Source of the DNA: Clavaria fumosa
Lineage: Eukaryota > Basidiomycota > Agaricomycetes > Agaricales > Clavariaceae
NCBI GenBank assembly: GCA_951802425.1
Contig: OX637803.1
Location: 248,001 to 312,000 of the forward strand
Length of the DNA stretch: 64,000 bases
Direction of reading: 5' to 3'
The stretch's first letter is position 1, and each line of letters opens with the position of its first letter. The notes under the pieces were generated by a model. It was not told where the DNA came from. It did no database searches and saw nothing but the letters and a program-made list of their open reading frames with translations. The translations under genes were made by a program, and so were the position numbers. Shown here piece after piece: positions 9,842-21,477 of the stretch.

Positions 9842-12800
9842 CTCCTCAAGGCTGGGCATCTTGACCGGCTAGTCATGCTTTGTCCAGGTGTTTGAGGAAG
9901 AAGTTGTGGAGGAGTATCATGACATTGGTAAGGTTCTGGCAGGGTTCCCAAGTGTTTTCCTCAATGGGATAACCTAGCCACTTCACCAGGTACTTCACTC
10001 CTCACCCCACTTTCTTCACATCCAGGATCTCTTCAATGTCATATTCCAAATGGTCATTGTCGATGGTCGGAGGGGGTGGAGGAGGTCAGGCTTGGGAGGC
10101 GAAGGAAGGGGGGACAAATGGGGTGAGGAGCATCTCATTAAATATGTCATGGATATGCCAGGCTGAGGGTAGTTTGAGGTGATATCTGGCCAGCCCCACC
10201 TTTTCTACAATGGCAAAGGGTCCAGTGCACTTGTTGTCGAGTTTCTTGTTTGGGCAGTCCATCTTTAGGTTATGCATGTCTAACCATACAAGGTTGCCCT
10301 TTTCGTACTCACAGCTGGGTCGCTTCCCGCTGTTGTAGCTCCTCTTCATCGCCAGTGCAGCCTTCTCCATAGCCTCTTTGGCAGCCCATCGCAACTCTTC
10401 CAACTTCACCATCCACTCATTGGCAGCTGGGTTCACTTCCATCCAGGGATGGATGCCTCCATTCCAAGGATGTCAACCGTAGTCCAGGAAGAAGGGCGTG
10501 TAGCCAGTCGCGGAATGTTCCCGGTTGTTCAGTGCAAACTCCGCCATGCTCAGCCACTCTGCCCAGTCGTCCTGGAGATGATCCACATACCCCTGTAGGT
10601 AGGTTTTGATCTCCTGGTTCACTCATTCTGTTTGCCCGTTTGTTTGGGGGTGGAAGGCGGTACTCGGATAGGCCTTTATCCCAATCATTCGGTAGAACTC
10701 CTTCATGACAACTTTCTGGGGAATTCCATGGTTCCGGAATACTTGGTCTTGTAGAATCCTTGCCACTCCCAGGCTCGTCAAGTCAAACCCAATCGCCTTG
10801 ATGAGGGTGTGCTTGGTGAATTTGTCGACGATCACGAGGATAGAGTCAAACCTGTGGGATTGTGGTAGTGGTCCTACTATGTCCCAACTGATTGCCCACC
10901 ATGGGCTATTCAGGACTGGGTGTGGGTATAGGGGTGCAGCGCATTTGGTTTGGTCGGGCTTGGTCCTCTGGCAACCTTCACACCCAGCTACATACTTCTC
11001 CATGTCCTTCACCATCTCAGGCCACCAGTAGGCCTTGAGCATTGCGGCCTTCATTTTCTTCTTTCCAGGGTGTCCCACGATGGGGAGGTTGTGCTCGTAG
11101 TTGAGCACTACCTTGCACACAGCTGGGGGTATCCATACAACACTGTTCTTCCACCACAGTCCGAAACGGTCCCGTGTCCAGCTGTCATCGATCTCCTCGG
11201 GTTTTGTGACATGTTCCGCACTCTTTTTCTGGAGGAGCGTCTCCATTTCCGAGGTAAAGCTGGTGCATATGTCCACATCAGAGGGGAGCATCTGGACGGG
11301 AGCATCTTCTTCGGCTGCTTCCCCATAGTTGGGCCTTCATGAGAGGGTATCGGCCTTGGTGTTGCTTTTGCCAGTCTGATATTTGATTTCAAAATGGAAA
11401 CTCTGGAGTTCTCCATACCAGCATATTTGCCGCAGCTTCAGTTTCTGGGGCTTCCTGAAGTATTGTAAGTTGGTGTGATCTGTCCAGATTTCGAAGGTCT
11501 CATCCACTCCCACTATGTATGCTCTCCACTCTCTCAGCACTCTGATGACTGCGAGGAGCTCCTTGTTGTAGATGTCGTAGTTTTTCTCAGCTGCTGTGAG
11601 AGCCTCGGAGATGTAGTCGACTGGTCTCCAGGTCCCATCGGGTTGCTGCTGAGAAAGAACTCCACCTGTAGCGAGGTTACTCGCATCCGTTTCTACTTTC
11701 CACTTACCCGCGTCCTGGGGTAGAGCGAGGACAGGGGCCAAGACAAGCACCCTTTTTACATCCAGGAAGGCCACAACCTGTTCGCTCTGCCAGCACCAGG
11801 GGATGTTACCGGTGAGCTTAAACAGGGGCTTGGCTCATGAGGACAAGTTAGGGATGAACCTCCGCAGGTGGTTGACCATTCCCAGAAAGCGCTGGAGTTC
11901 CTTGACATTTCGGGGCTCTGGCCAGTTTTGGATAGCCTCTGCCTTGGCCAGGTCATGCTCAAGCCGATTGTGTGAGAGTCTGAGTCCAAGGTAGAATACC
12001 TCAGCCTTCTCGAACTCACATTTGCTCAGTTGGAGGCATAGCCCATTGTTGTGGAACCTCTGCAGGACTTGGTTCATCCAATAGCGGTGGGTTGCAAGGT
12101 TGTCAGCAAAGATGATGACATCATCGATGTATGCAAGTACATGTCCGTCGACAATCTCTTCTCTCAGGATGTGATTCATGAACCTTTGGAAAGTCGCGGG
12201 GGCATTCTGGAGCCCAAACCACATCACTGTAGGCTCAAACAAACCTCATGAGGTCAGGGAAGCGCATCTCTCCTGATGGCCCTCCCACAATCTCATCAAT
12301 GGAAATCCACCCTTTGCATCAATCTTGGAGAAGATCTTCACTCCATGCAGCCTGTCTACACAGTCGCAGATGCGTGGCAGCAGGAACTTGTCCTTGACCA
12401 GGAATGAATTGAGGCATGAGTAGTCGATGATGGGTCGGAGCTTGTCTTTCTCTTGTTTGAAGAAGAACGGGCTGGCATAGGGGGATTTGGAGGGTCTTAT
12501 CCTTCCTGAAGCCAGCTGCTTGTCGATCCACCAGTTCATCTCAAGTGTTTCTTCCTTTGTCAGCAAGTACAACTTAGAGGACAAGTGGCCCGGGTCCTTG
12601 TGGAACTCAATCTTTATGTTGAAATCAGGTCGCGGTTTGGGCAGCTCATCCCATTTGGCCTTGCTGAAAACCATTGGGTATAGGGCTGGCCAATCAGGCA
12701 TGGTCACAGTGTCAGAGAAACGGTTGTCCATAACAGTTTGGAAGGCATTATCATAGTCATGGGTTTGGGTATAGCGGTGGTTAGGGCTAAGTCCGGGGAA

Positions 12801-13345
12801 CAGGAACAACTCTGGGGGCATTGCTTGAAGGAGATCTTCCCCTGGGTCCAATCGATGTCGGGGTTGTGTCTCATTAGCCAGTCATGTCATAGTATTATCT
12901 TGTGCGACTTTGTTGTGCCAAGCAGGAAATGGATCCATTCCTGGTGATCACCTATCACCAGGATGAGGTCGATTCCATACTTGATAGGGCCATTCTTATT
13001 TGTGGTACCATCGACATTGTACACCTTGATTGGCATTGGCAAGGCTGCCGGCTCTAGCCCAAGGTCCTTGCACCAGTCAAGATCCATGAAACAGTTGGTA
13101 CATCCCAAGTCTACCAGGACCTTGGCACTCCCCCATTGTGCCATGGTGAGCATCTCAAAGTGCACTGGCAGAGTCAGTTCTCTCTTCTGTTTCCTTGGTT
13201 TCTCTTCTGCGACCTTTATTGTGTTATTGTCCTCGAGTTTGTTTGTGCTCCGGGCATGTCTCCATTGCAAGATCGTGAATTTGGGTATACTTGCTACAGG
13301 TACAGGGGCGGGGGTGGGAACATGGCTTGTACTGTTACAGAGACA
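9842..13345 (-). pseudogene. element C pol (PR-RT-RH-IN-chromodomain), decayed
   Basis: Minus-strand coding remains in pol order. Protease: VDLGCTNCFMD, near 13080-13110. Reverse transcriptase: KIDAKGGF, with YIDD near 12120. RNase H: ETDASNLATGG, near 11680. Integrase: zinc domain CEGCQ and SWDIVGPLP near 10870-10990. Chromodomain near 9960-10050: YLVKWLGYP. Several in-frame stops break it, for example at 12885, 12244, 10083 and in the chromodomain. A 33 bp in-frame deletion near 10706 removes the integrase segment with the second catalytic Asp, which is present in element B as SDRGSQF. The copy is therefore dead even apart from its nested insertions. Confidence 0.85.
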
Positions 13346-13356
13346 TGAGTTCAGAC

Positions 13357-15134
13357 TTACTGTGTCTCTTCTCCAAAACCCTGCTCCTGGGTAGGAGCCA
13401 GCGGGAGCTGTTGTTGTTGCTGCTGGGCCTGTGGGGCACCAGCCATCTGCCTCTCTCTCTCATATATCGTGAGCCTGTCACAGAGCAGCACGAGTTCATT
13501 CTTGTACTCTTCCACTTCCATTGGGCCAGGGGCTATCACACAAACCTGCAGCCTCAGGACATAGGGTCGTGTGTCTGGGAGGTGGCAGTTGCGGGCGATG
13601 TGACCTACCTGGCCACAGTGGAAGCATCAATGTTCTGCTGCAGGGGCTCGCGTCTGGTCCACAATCATCTGGTCACTGGCACCAGCAGGACGGGGCATGA
13701 TCTGCGGAGCAGGAGCGCATTGCTGCTGCTGCAGAATGGAGGGGAAGTGAGGCGCTGGTCGCAGGGGTGTCGGAAGTGGTTGCGACTGTTGGAATTGTGG
13801 AGGGGTGGGGCAGGTGGCGTTTTGCTCACATATGATCACATTGAGCCTTCTCTGCTGGGCATCCAGCATCTCCACCAATCCTTTCCATCTGGCATACATG
13901 ACTGGCATTGGGTTCACGTTGTAAACCTGTGTGGTGAGCCTACGGTTGAGATTCGTTTCCAGCCAGTGGATCAGTACATTGGAGTTGCCAACTGGGTCTA
14001 GATCCGCCTTGCGCATTAGCGTCTCGAACAGAGCGAAGAACTCTGCAGCCTCCAGTGCACCCTGTTTCAGCTTCGCGATGTCATTCAGGGCTGTGGCAGT
14101 GATGTTAGGGTCATCAAAGGCCCTTCGGAGGTCCACCACGAAATCCTCCCAGGTTCTGGCCACCCCAGCATTCAGGATCTCATCAGCTCACATGTTCGCC
14201 CACTCCACTGTGAACCCTTCTCCAGTGATCTTACTCAACACATATAGGATCTTGTTCAGGTCAGTAGCATAAAGCCCCTGGTTTCCCAGGAACTGTAGTT
14301 GGAGGGACCTGAAAAAGGTCCTGAAGTTCTTCTTGTTGCCATCAAAAGGGGAGATGGCTAGGTCCAGCCTCAGCATTGGGGCTGCGGGGACAGCGTCGGC
14401 CATTTCGTGTACAGGCAAGGGCGGCAGCGAGGGTTCTGGTGGCAATGGACTCATGGGTTGGGGTCACAGTTCTGGCTCTGGAGTTGCAGGTGACTGTGGT
14501 GGTGGTGGTGGTGATGGTGCTTGCCGGGCTAGGCGCTCGTCTAAACTCACAAAGTCTATGGGGGGTTCAGTATGAACTGGTGGTGCTGGGGGGGTGTCAG
14601 GATCGCTTACATAAGCACATGAGAAGGTCAGGTTGGGATTACGAAAGAGAAGCGGGAAGGTCACGGGAAAGTCACGTGACCCGGATGGTGGTGGATTACG
14701 TAATGTGGAAGTCACGTGACCCGGGCCTGGACGCATCACGTGACTCACGGGGTCCGAGCGTGGGAATGCCGGTAACTCCCAGGGTTCCCACTATATATAC
14801 TACGTCTTTTTCCAACTTGTACCCTTTTCCCCTTATGTTAGTATCATCATCATTGACCTTACATTAAGTTGTGTGAACCATGAGACTAAGTCTGACAGGG
14901 GGATGGGGTTGATGGGGTGACAGATGAAGTCAATGGGTCGGTATTGGTGGACGAGGAGTTGTTCAATTCTGATGAGGCTAAGCTCTGTCTGGACCTCCAC
15001 AGAAATGTGCGTGGGTTGGTTCATCGGCTCGTCATTGTCAGAGTTCACGTAGTCCTTGAGGTCATCAAGGTTAATGTCAATGGTGCTGTGGGCGGGGGAC
15101 CTCTCTCCTGAGGTCACAGAATCTGGTAGTGTTG
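13357..15134 (-). pseudogene. element C gag, C-terminal part, decayed
   Basis: Minus-strand Gag with a capsid-like region (LDLAISPFDGNKKNFRTFFR, about 14320-14370) that matches the Gag of element B. It has in-frame stops at 14187 and 14463. The frame is split by a solo LTR at 14595-14897. It continues to 15134, where element B interrupts it, and the N-terminal part lies at 33390-33800. The upstream part is acidic and Pro/Ser rich and has no known domain. Gln/Pro-rich sequence lies near 13400-13800, and a partial zinc-knuckle region follows the stop near 13626. Confidence 0.75.
14595..14897 (+). mobile_element. solo LTR, 303 bp, inside element C gag
   Basis: The LTR runs from TGTCAGGATCGC to AAGTCTGACA. 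GGGGG lies on both sides, which I read as a 5 bp TSD, although the flanking G run makes its edge ambiguous. The sequence is related to the LTRs of element B (15135-15424), but it is a separate copy. It has three CACGTGAC boxes (14672, 14712, 14736), then TATATATACTACG near 14792, which looks like a compact promoter. Confidence 0.8.
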
Positions 15135-15424
15135 TGTTAGGATCACTTATGTAGCCATCCCAAAGTGCAGTTGTGGAGAAACTGGGGAGGGTTGTTGGAA
15201 GGTCACATGACCTGTGGCTGGGTCGGATTATGTAATCATGTAAGATCACATGACCTGGGACCTGAGCACATCACGTGATCCGAGGGTCCGAGCGTGGGAA
15301 CGCCGGCAAGTGCTGAAGCGTTCGCTATAAGTACTTTCGCTTTTCCTTTTTTGTACTCTTTTCCCCTTATCTTAGAATTGTCGTCATGACCTTACGCTTA
15401 AGTTGTGTGAGACCCAGTCTGATA
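15135..15424 (+). mobile_element. 5' LTR of element B
   Basis: This pairs with the 3' LTR at 33099-33389, with a few substitutions including transitions in CpG contexts. It contains two CACATGACCTG words and one CACGTGAT word, and a CTATAAGTACTTTCG promoter-like segment near 15326. Confidence 0.9.
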
Positions 15425-15995
15425 TAATACTAAGATCTGCCTGTCCGCCCTAGCCCCGTGTCCTAACCCGGCTAGCCTGGACCCTTAATTTCAAACTGTG
15501 ACACGTTGTCACAGCTCAGCCCCTATCATCCTCTTCTCCTTTACCCTGCCCGCGGTGTGTAACAGAACTGCGCGAAATTTTTACTGTGTGTAGATACACA
15601 TGACCAGACCAGGAGGAAGTCAACTGTGACCCTCCCCAAGTGATACCGAGTGCCCAAGGCCTGGAACTTTGTTTTACAGCTACATACCAGTGAATCGTGT
15701 AGTGTACAGGGCAAGGAAAGGCCCCTACATAGTCTTTCTGTAGTTTCCTGGTCCAGTGGACAGGGCCCTTGCTCTGTGACCATTGTCAGAAGGGCGCACG
15801 GGCAACTCATTAGGAGTTGTGGAGTGACCACCTGGGACACCATTCAGGCCCCACGTTAACAAAAGTTTCATAGAATAAGAGTTCTATAGGTACATAAGTA
15901 CACAGAAGAGCAGCCTAAGAGGACAGGACTGTTAAGAGATCAAAGAAATCCTGAGTGCCCAAGGCCCAGAACTTTATTTACAGTATCCAGGGCCT
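15425..15995 (+). other. element B leader with a 31 bp direct repeat
   Basis: No gene is seen. GAGTGCCCAAGGCC followed by an AACTTT...TTACAG block occurs at about 15648-15679 and again at 15953-15983, 305 bp apart, just before the gag start. No tRNA-type primer-binding site starting with TGG is apparent next to the LTR. Confidence 0.5.
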
Positions 15996-17030
15996 GTGAT
16001 GGCAGACCATGTTGCCCCGCCTGTAGCCCAACCTATGAGGCTTGACCTATCTGTTGCCCCCTTTGATGGGCAGAAAAGGAACTTCTGTACGTTCCTCCGA
16101 TCACTTTGCCTCTTGTTTATGGTGAACCCGACTACCTATGCTACAGACCTGGTGAAGGTCCTCTTTGCTTTGAGCAAAATTACTGGAGATGGATTCGCTG
16201 CTGAATGGGCGAATATGAAAGTGGAAGAGATCCTGGGTAGTGGCGAGGCCGGAACCTGGGTGGAGTTTGTGGAGGAGACGAAGCGGGCATTTGATGACCC
16301 AAACAACTGTGCGACTGCCCTTGCTGATATTGCAGGGTTGAAACAGGGTGCCATGACGGCACCAGAGTTCTTCGCGAGATTCGAGACGCTGTTCCAACAG
16401 GCGGAGGTGAGTGCAGAAAAGGACTCAGGAATCCTGGTCCATTGGCTGGAGTTGAACTTGAGTAGGAGGTTGGTGGAGAGGATCTATGGTGTCTCCCCAA
16501 TGCCAGAGACTTATGGAGAATGGAAAGTGCTGGCAGAAAGACTGGATGTGCAGCAAAGGTGATTTGACATGATAGTCATGGAACGGACACCGCAACCCAT
16601 TGCAACCCCCGCGTGACCCACCGCAACCCTACTGCAACCTGCCGTGACCGTTTCGCGACCTCTTGTGACCCCTCTGCTGTGTACTCCGGATGTGGCCATG
16701 GCCCGAGGATGGGCCCCTGCTGATGAGAGACGTTGTTTCCAATGCCACCAGACTGGCCATGCTGTCCATTTCTGCCCCCTGCCTGATACACGTCTGCAGG
16801 TCCCAAGGGCCCAAACCCAGGCAGCACCATGTGCCCCCCAAATGGCGGAGGGATATGAGAAAGAGATTGCATGGCTCCAAGCCTGCATAGAGCTGTGTGA
16901 GAGAGAGAGGAGGACTCCCACTGGGGAGAAGAAGTGTGCCAGCCCCTTTCTGTCCCTGTGCCTGCTGCAAGTATACCCTGATATACCATCTTGCAGCGGA
17001 GACATACCCAAATTGGGGCTGAGGTGAAGG
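15996..17030 (+). pseudogene. element B gag, decayed
   Basis: An open frame to 16562 encodes a capsid-like domain (LDLSVAPFDGQKRNFCTFLR and WVEFVEETKRAFDDPNN) that matches element C. A TGA at 16560 and another near 16614 break it. Downstream, in the frame starting at 16644, a zinc knuckle CFQCHQTGHAVHFC is encoded near 16735-16780, with a CEREERR-like tail. In both stops TGA fits a former CGA Arg codon. Confidence 0.8.
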
Positions 17031-17062
17031 AGGAAGTGAGACTGGCAGAGTGCCTAACCTGA

Positions 17063-19315
17063 GTGCAGCCAGAAGTGCGGAAACATGTGCCACGAGAGCT
17101 AGCCATCCAGGTGCACTTGGAGGCTTTCAGCACTGGCAAAGGGACCACAATGAAGGCCCTTGTTGACTCAGGGTGCACCAACTGCTTCATGGATTTGGAG
17201 TGGGCAAAAGGAGTGGGACTGGAGCCATCTCTCCTGCTGAACCCAATCACCATGTATAATGTGGATGGGATGCAGAACAGGAATGGAAAGGTCCAGTATG
17301 GGATAGAGGTGCTGGTGAGAGTTGGTGACCACCAGGAGCGGATCCACTTTCTGCTGGGAAAGACCCAGTCCCACAAGGTCATCCTTGGGCATGACTGGCT
17401 CAAGTGGCATAACCCGGATATCAACTGGCAGAAGGCAGAGCTGAGCCTTACCCACTGCCCCCCACAGTGTTCCTCATCCCCTTGAGCCTCTGCACCCCTG
17501 AAAACGAGTACCCTCGCATCCACAAGTATTCTGGACACCCGTTTTCCCAACTCTGGCCCTACCCCCGATTGGCCCAGCCGCTACCCTTTGGTGTTTAGTG
17601 AAGCGAAGTGGGATGAACTTCCCCGCTCCTGACCAGACTTCGATATTAAGATCGAGTTCAAAAAGGACCCTGAGCACCTCTCCTCCAAGCTGTATTCTTT
17701 GACACAGCAGGAGATGGTGGAGATGAACCGTTGGGTGGATGAGCAGCTTGCTTCTGGATGAATCCGGCCCTCGAAATCCCCGTATGCCAGCCCCTTCTTC
17801 TTCAAACATGAGAAGGACAAACTGCGGCCAATCATCAACTACTCAAGGCTGAATGCACACCTGATCAAGGACAAGTACCCCCTCCCCCGCATCCGAGACA
17901 CAGTGGATGTGCTTAAAGGAGCATCAATCTACTCTAAGATTGATGCAAAGGGAGGTTTCCCATCTATGCAGGTCTGGCCTGAGCACCAGCACCGCTGCGC
18001 CTTCCTGACACCCCATGGACTCTTCAAACCAGCTGTCATGTGGTTTGGACTGCAGAATGCCCCTGCTACCTTCCAATGCTTCATTAATCATGTGTTGAGG
18101 GAGGAGATTGCAGGAGGACATGTGAGGGCCTATGTGGATGATGTCATTGTGTTTGCAGAGGACTTGGCTGCACACCGGTACTGGATGGATTGGGTCTTGA
18201 GGAAGTTTGGAGAGAATGGGTTGTGTCTCAAACTCAGTAAATGCGAGTTTGAGAAGAGTGAGATCATCTTCCTGGGGATGAAGATCTCCCACAACAGACT
18301 AGAGCATGATCCGGCCAAGGGTGCGGCAGTCCGAGATTGGCCATGTCCTAAGAATGTGAAGGATGTCCAGAGGTTCAATGGGATGCTGAACTACCTCCGC
18401 TGGCACATCCCGAATCTTTCTGCCCAGGCAAAGCCACTCTTCTGGCTGACTGGGAATGTTCCATGGAAATGGGAGGAGGAGGAGGAAGCAGCCTTCCGAG
18501 ATCTCCGCCAGGCACTTGTATCGGCCCTGGTCTTGGCTCTGCCTCAGGACAAAGGGAGATGGAAGGTAGAGACAGATGCAAGCAACCTGGCAACTGGTGG
18601 AGTGCTCTCGCAGCAGCAGACAGATGGAACCTGGAGAGTTGTTGACTATATCTCCAAGGCCCTCACTGCAGCTGAGAAGAACTACAATGTGTACGACAAG
18701 GAGTTCTTGGCTGTGATTCGGGCACTTTGCGAGTGGCAAGCATACCTCATTGGAGCAGAGGAGACGATCGAGATCTGGACGGACCATGCAAACCTCCAGT
18801 ACTTCCGGAAGCCCCAGAAGTTGAAGCCAAGGCAGGTTCATTGGGTTGGAGAGCTCCAGTGCTTTGACTTTGAGATAAAGTATCACACTGGCAAGTCGAA
18901 TACAAAGGCAGATGCACTCTCCTGGAGACCGGACTATGGAGAGATGGTGGAGGAGGATGCACTGGTGCAGGTTTTCCCGGAAACGGAAGTCCGTGTGTCA
19001 TTCACATCGGAAATGGAGACGCTACTCCAGAAAAATAGTGCAGTACACATACAGAAGCTGGAGGAGCTTGATGATGAGTGGACACGAGATCGTGCTGGAC
19101 TCTGGCGAAAGGGGATAGTCACTTGGGTCCCCCTAGGAGCTCGTGAGGCCATTCTCGAGTTTGAGCATGACCTCCCCGCTGCTGGACACCCTGGGCCCCA
19201 GAAGTTGAGAGCAGCACTAGTGAAGGGTTATTGGTAGCCGGACATGGTAAAAGATGCGGATCGGTATGCCCAGGGGTGTGAGACATGCCAGTGGATGAAG
19301 CCCGATGTAGTAGGC
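17063..19315 (+). pseudogene. element B pol: protease, RT, RNase H, start of integrase
   Basis: Protease: VDSGCTNCFMD, about 17161-17193. Reverse transcriptase from about 17600: KIDAKGGFPSM, with YVDD near 18130. RNase H: ETDASNLATGG, near 18570. Integrase zinc-domain start: DLPAAGHPGPQK, then CETC near 19283. In-frame stops occur at 17630-17632 and 17759-17761, where element C has Arg codons, and at 19235-19237, where TGG has become TAG. A frame change lies between 17485 and 17600. The gene continues at 20212 after the solo LTR. Confidence 0.85.
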
Positions 19316-20211
19316 TGTGCAGGTGTTGGCTGCAAATAGATGTTCGCGGCTGGGTTCTTCAGGGGGTCTTATTACACAACGGGAACACTAGAAAGAACCT
19401 TGGAGGATGTAGAGGTTGAGTGCAAAAAGTTCAGAGAATAAGAATATACGTTGTCCAGAGTATCCGGTATCGGATCTGATAGAGTCCGATGTTCGGATCG
19501 AAGGTTTGAGGGGCCGGCGATGATGAAGGCCAGCGGATCAATAGGTATGACGAAGGGTGAGCTTGCTAAAAATCACAGCACGATGTGGGCATTCAAAAAG
19601 CTGGATTACCATAGAACCTGGTGCATACTTAAGTACATTTTCGTAAGTACAGCAAATCCGGTTCTATGGAGGTTTCCGGAAGCTACAGAAGGTAATGCGG
19701 TATCGTGTGCAAGGTCATATAGAGGTCATGGATCATAGAAGAGTTATGTGGTTCGGAGGAATGAAGTGTCCGATGATCAGTGTACATCCGGACTGCTCGT
19801 AAAATGAAGGAGAGTGAGACTGGTACAGCAAAGGGGTACTAGGAACAACAGATAAAGCACTGCAAAGGGTTTGAAACATTTCAATGATCGGATGGTTGAA
19901 AGGGATCACAATATGAAATTTACAGCATGTATATGAAATAGAGGAATGGGAATGGAATAGTGAGTATGTCGAGCGCTGACCATGTTGGAGTGATGAAATA
20001 GAGGGGTGTAGGCAGTGTGTATGACCTGTGGGCTGTGATCTTCATGGGGAATCGGAGACCAGAGAGTCTGATGTCGGATAAGTATCAGTCGTTATCGGAT
20101 GGTGTCGGATTGTTATCGGATTGTATCGGACGCGATTGCCTTGGATCCTGAAATATCCAGATGGTCGGTATCTGTCATGTTTCTATGTTTAAACTGCATA
20201 TTATCCTTACA
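19316..20211 (-). mobile_element. solo LTR of the element D family
   Basis: Reads TGTAGTAGG...TATCCTTACA on the plus strand and is flanked by CCGA at 19312-19315 and 20212-20215 (4 bp TSD). It is about 95% like the two element D LTRs by eye, but 10 bp shorter. The orientation is that of element D. Removing it rejoins the integrase frame of element B. Confidence 0.9.
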
Positions 20212-20411
20212 CCGACTGTACCAAGCGTGCTGCCCCACTGCACCCCCATCTGGTGCCCGATGGTCCCTGGTCAGTGATCTCATGGGACATAGTTGGTCCC
20301 CTCCCCCTCTCCCATGGACATAATGCCATCCTTGTTATTGTCAACAAATTCACAAAACGGACACTGCTCAAAGTGATCGGGCTCAACCTCACAGGACTTG
20401 GAGTGGTGCGT
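20212..20411 (+). pseudogene. element B integrase core, first part
   Basis: A 200 bp island between the solo LTR and element D. It encodes the first integrase core block (SWDIVGPLPLSHGHNAILVIV, then NKFTKRTLL). The first catalytic Asp is present. The usual VDKFTKR reads VNKFTKR. It continues in frame at 31823 once element D and one GCGT copy are removed. Confidence 0.85.
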
Positions 20412-21317
20412 TGTAGTAGGCTGTACAGGTGTTGGCTGCAAATAGATGTTCGCGGCCGGGTTCTTCAGGGGGTCTTATTACACAACGGGTACACTAGACA
20501 GAACCTTGGAGGATGTAGAGGTTGAGTGCAAAAGGTTCAGAGAGTGAAAATATACGTTGTCCGGAGTATCCGGTATCAGATCCGATAGAGTCCGATGTTT
20601 GGATCGAAGGTTCGAGGGGCCGGCGATGACGAAGGCCGGCGGATCAATAGGTACGACGAAGGGTGAGCTTGCTAAAAATCACAGCACGATGTGGGCGTTC
20701 AAAAAGCTGGATCACCATAGAACCTGGTACATACTTAAGTACATTTTCGTAAGTACAGCAAATCCGGTTCTATGGAAGTTTCCGGAAGCTACAGAAGGTA
20801 ATGCGGTATCGTGTGCAAGGTCATATAGAGGTCATGTATCATAAAAGAGTTATGTGGTTTGGAGGAATGAAGTGTCCGATGATCGGTGTACATCCAGACT
20901 GCTCGTAAAATCAAGGAGAGTGAGACTGGTACAGCAAAGGGGTACTAGGAACAATGGACAAGGCACTGCAAAGGGTTTGAAACGTTTCAATGATCGGATG
21001 GTTGAAAGGGATCACAATATGAAATTTACAGCATGTATATGAAATAGAGGAATGGGAATGGAATAGTGAGTATGTCGAGTGCTGACCATGCTGGAGTGAT
21101 GAAATAGAGGGGTGTAGGTGGTATGTGTGACCTGCGGGCTGTGATCTTCACAGGGAGTCGGAGACTGGAGAGTCCGATGTCGGATAAGTATCGGTCGTTA
21201 TCGGACGGTGTCGGATTGTTATTGGATTGTATCGGATGCGATTGCTTTGGATCCCGAAATATCCGGATGATCGGTATCTGTCATGTTTCTATGTTTAAAC
21301 CGCATATTATCCTTACA
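20412..21317 (-). mobile_element. 3' LTR of element D
   Basis: 906 bp. It contains several dispersed TATCGGA/TCCGATA words near both ends (for example 20570-20600 and 21180-21245). These are likely subterminal regulatory repeats. Confidence 0.92.
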
Positions 21318-21477
21318 TTCTCCCGGGGGCTGAAAATGCAACCGCCCTCGGTTGCAACCAAACAAGGCCAAATAATCGTTTGTTGATCGTGAAGTACGCG
21401 TTGTGTGGGTGCACATAGGTCCAAACACGCACTTGTGTCTTCTCCAATAACAGCAACGCATCAACCATCCAAAAAAA

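Noticed and set aside
14376..14867. Plus-strand open frame over the element C gag and solo LTR
   Set aside because: It crosses the solo LTR boundary at 14595 and is antisense to recognisable Gag coding sequence.
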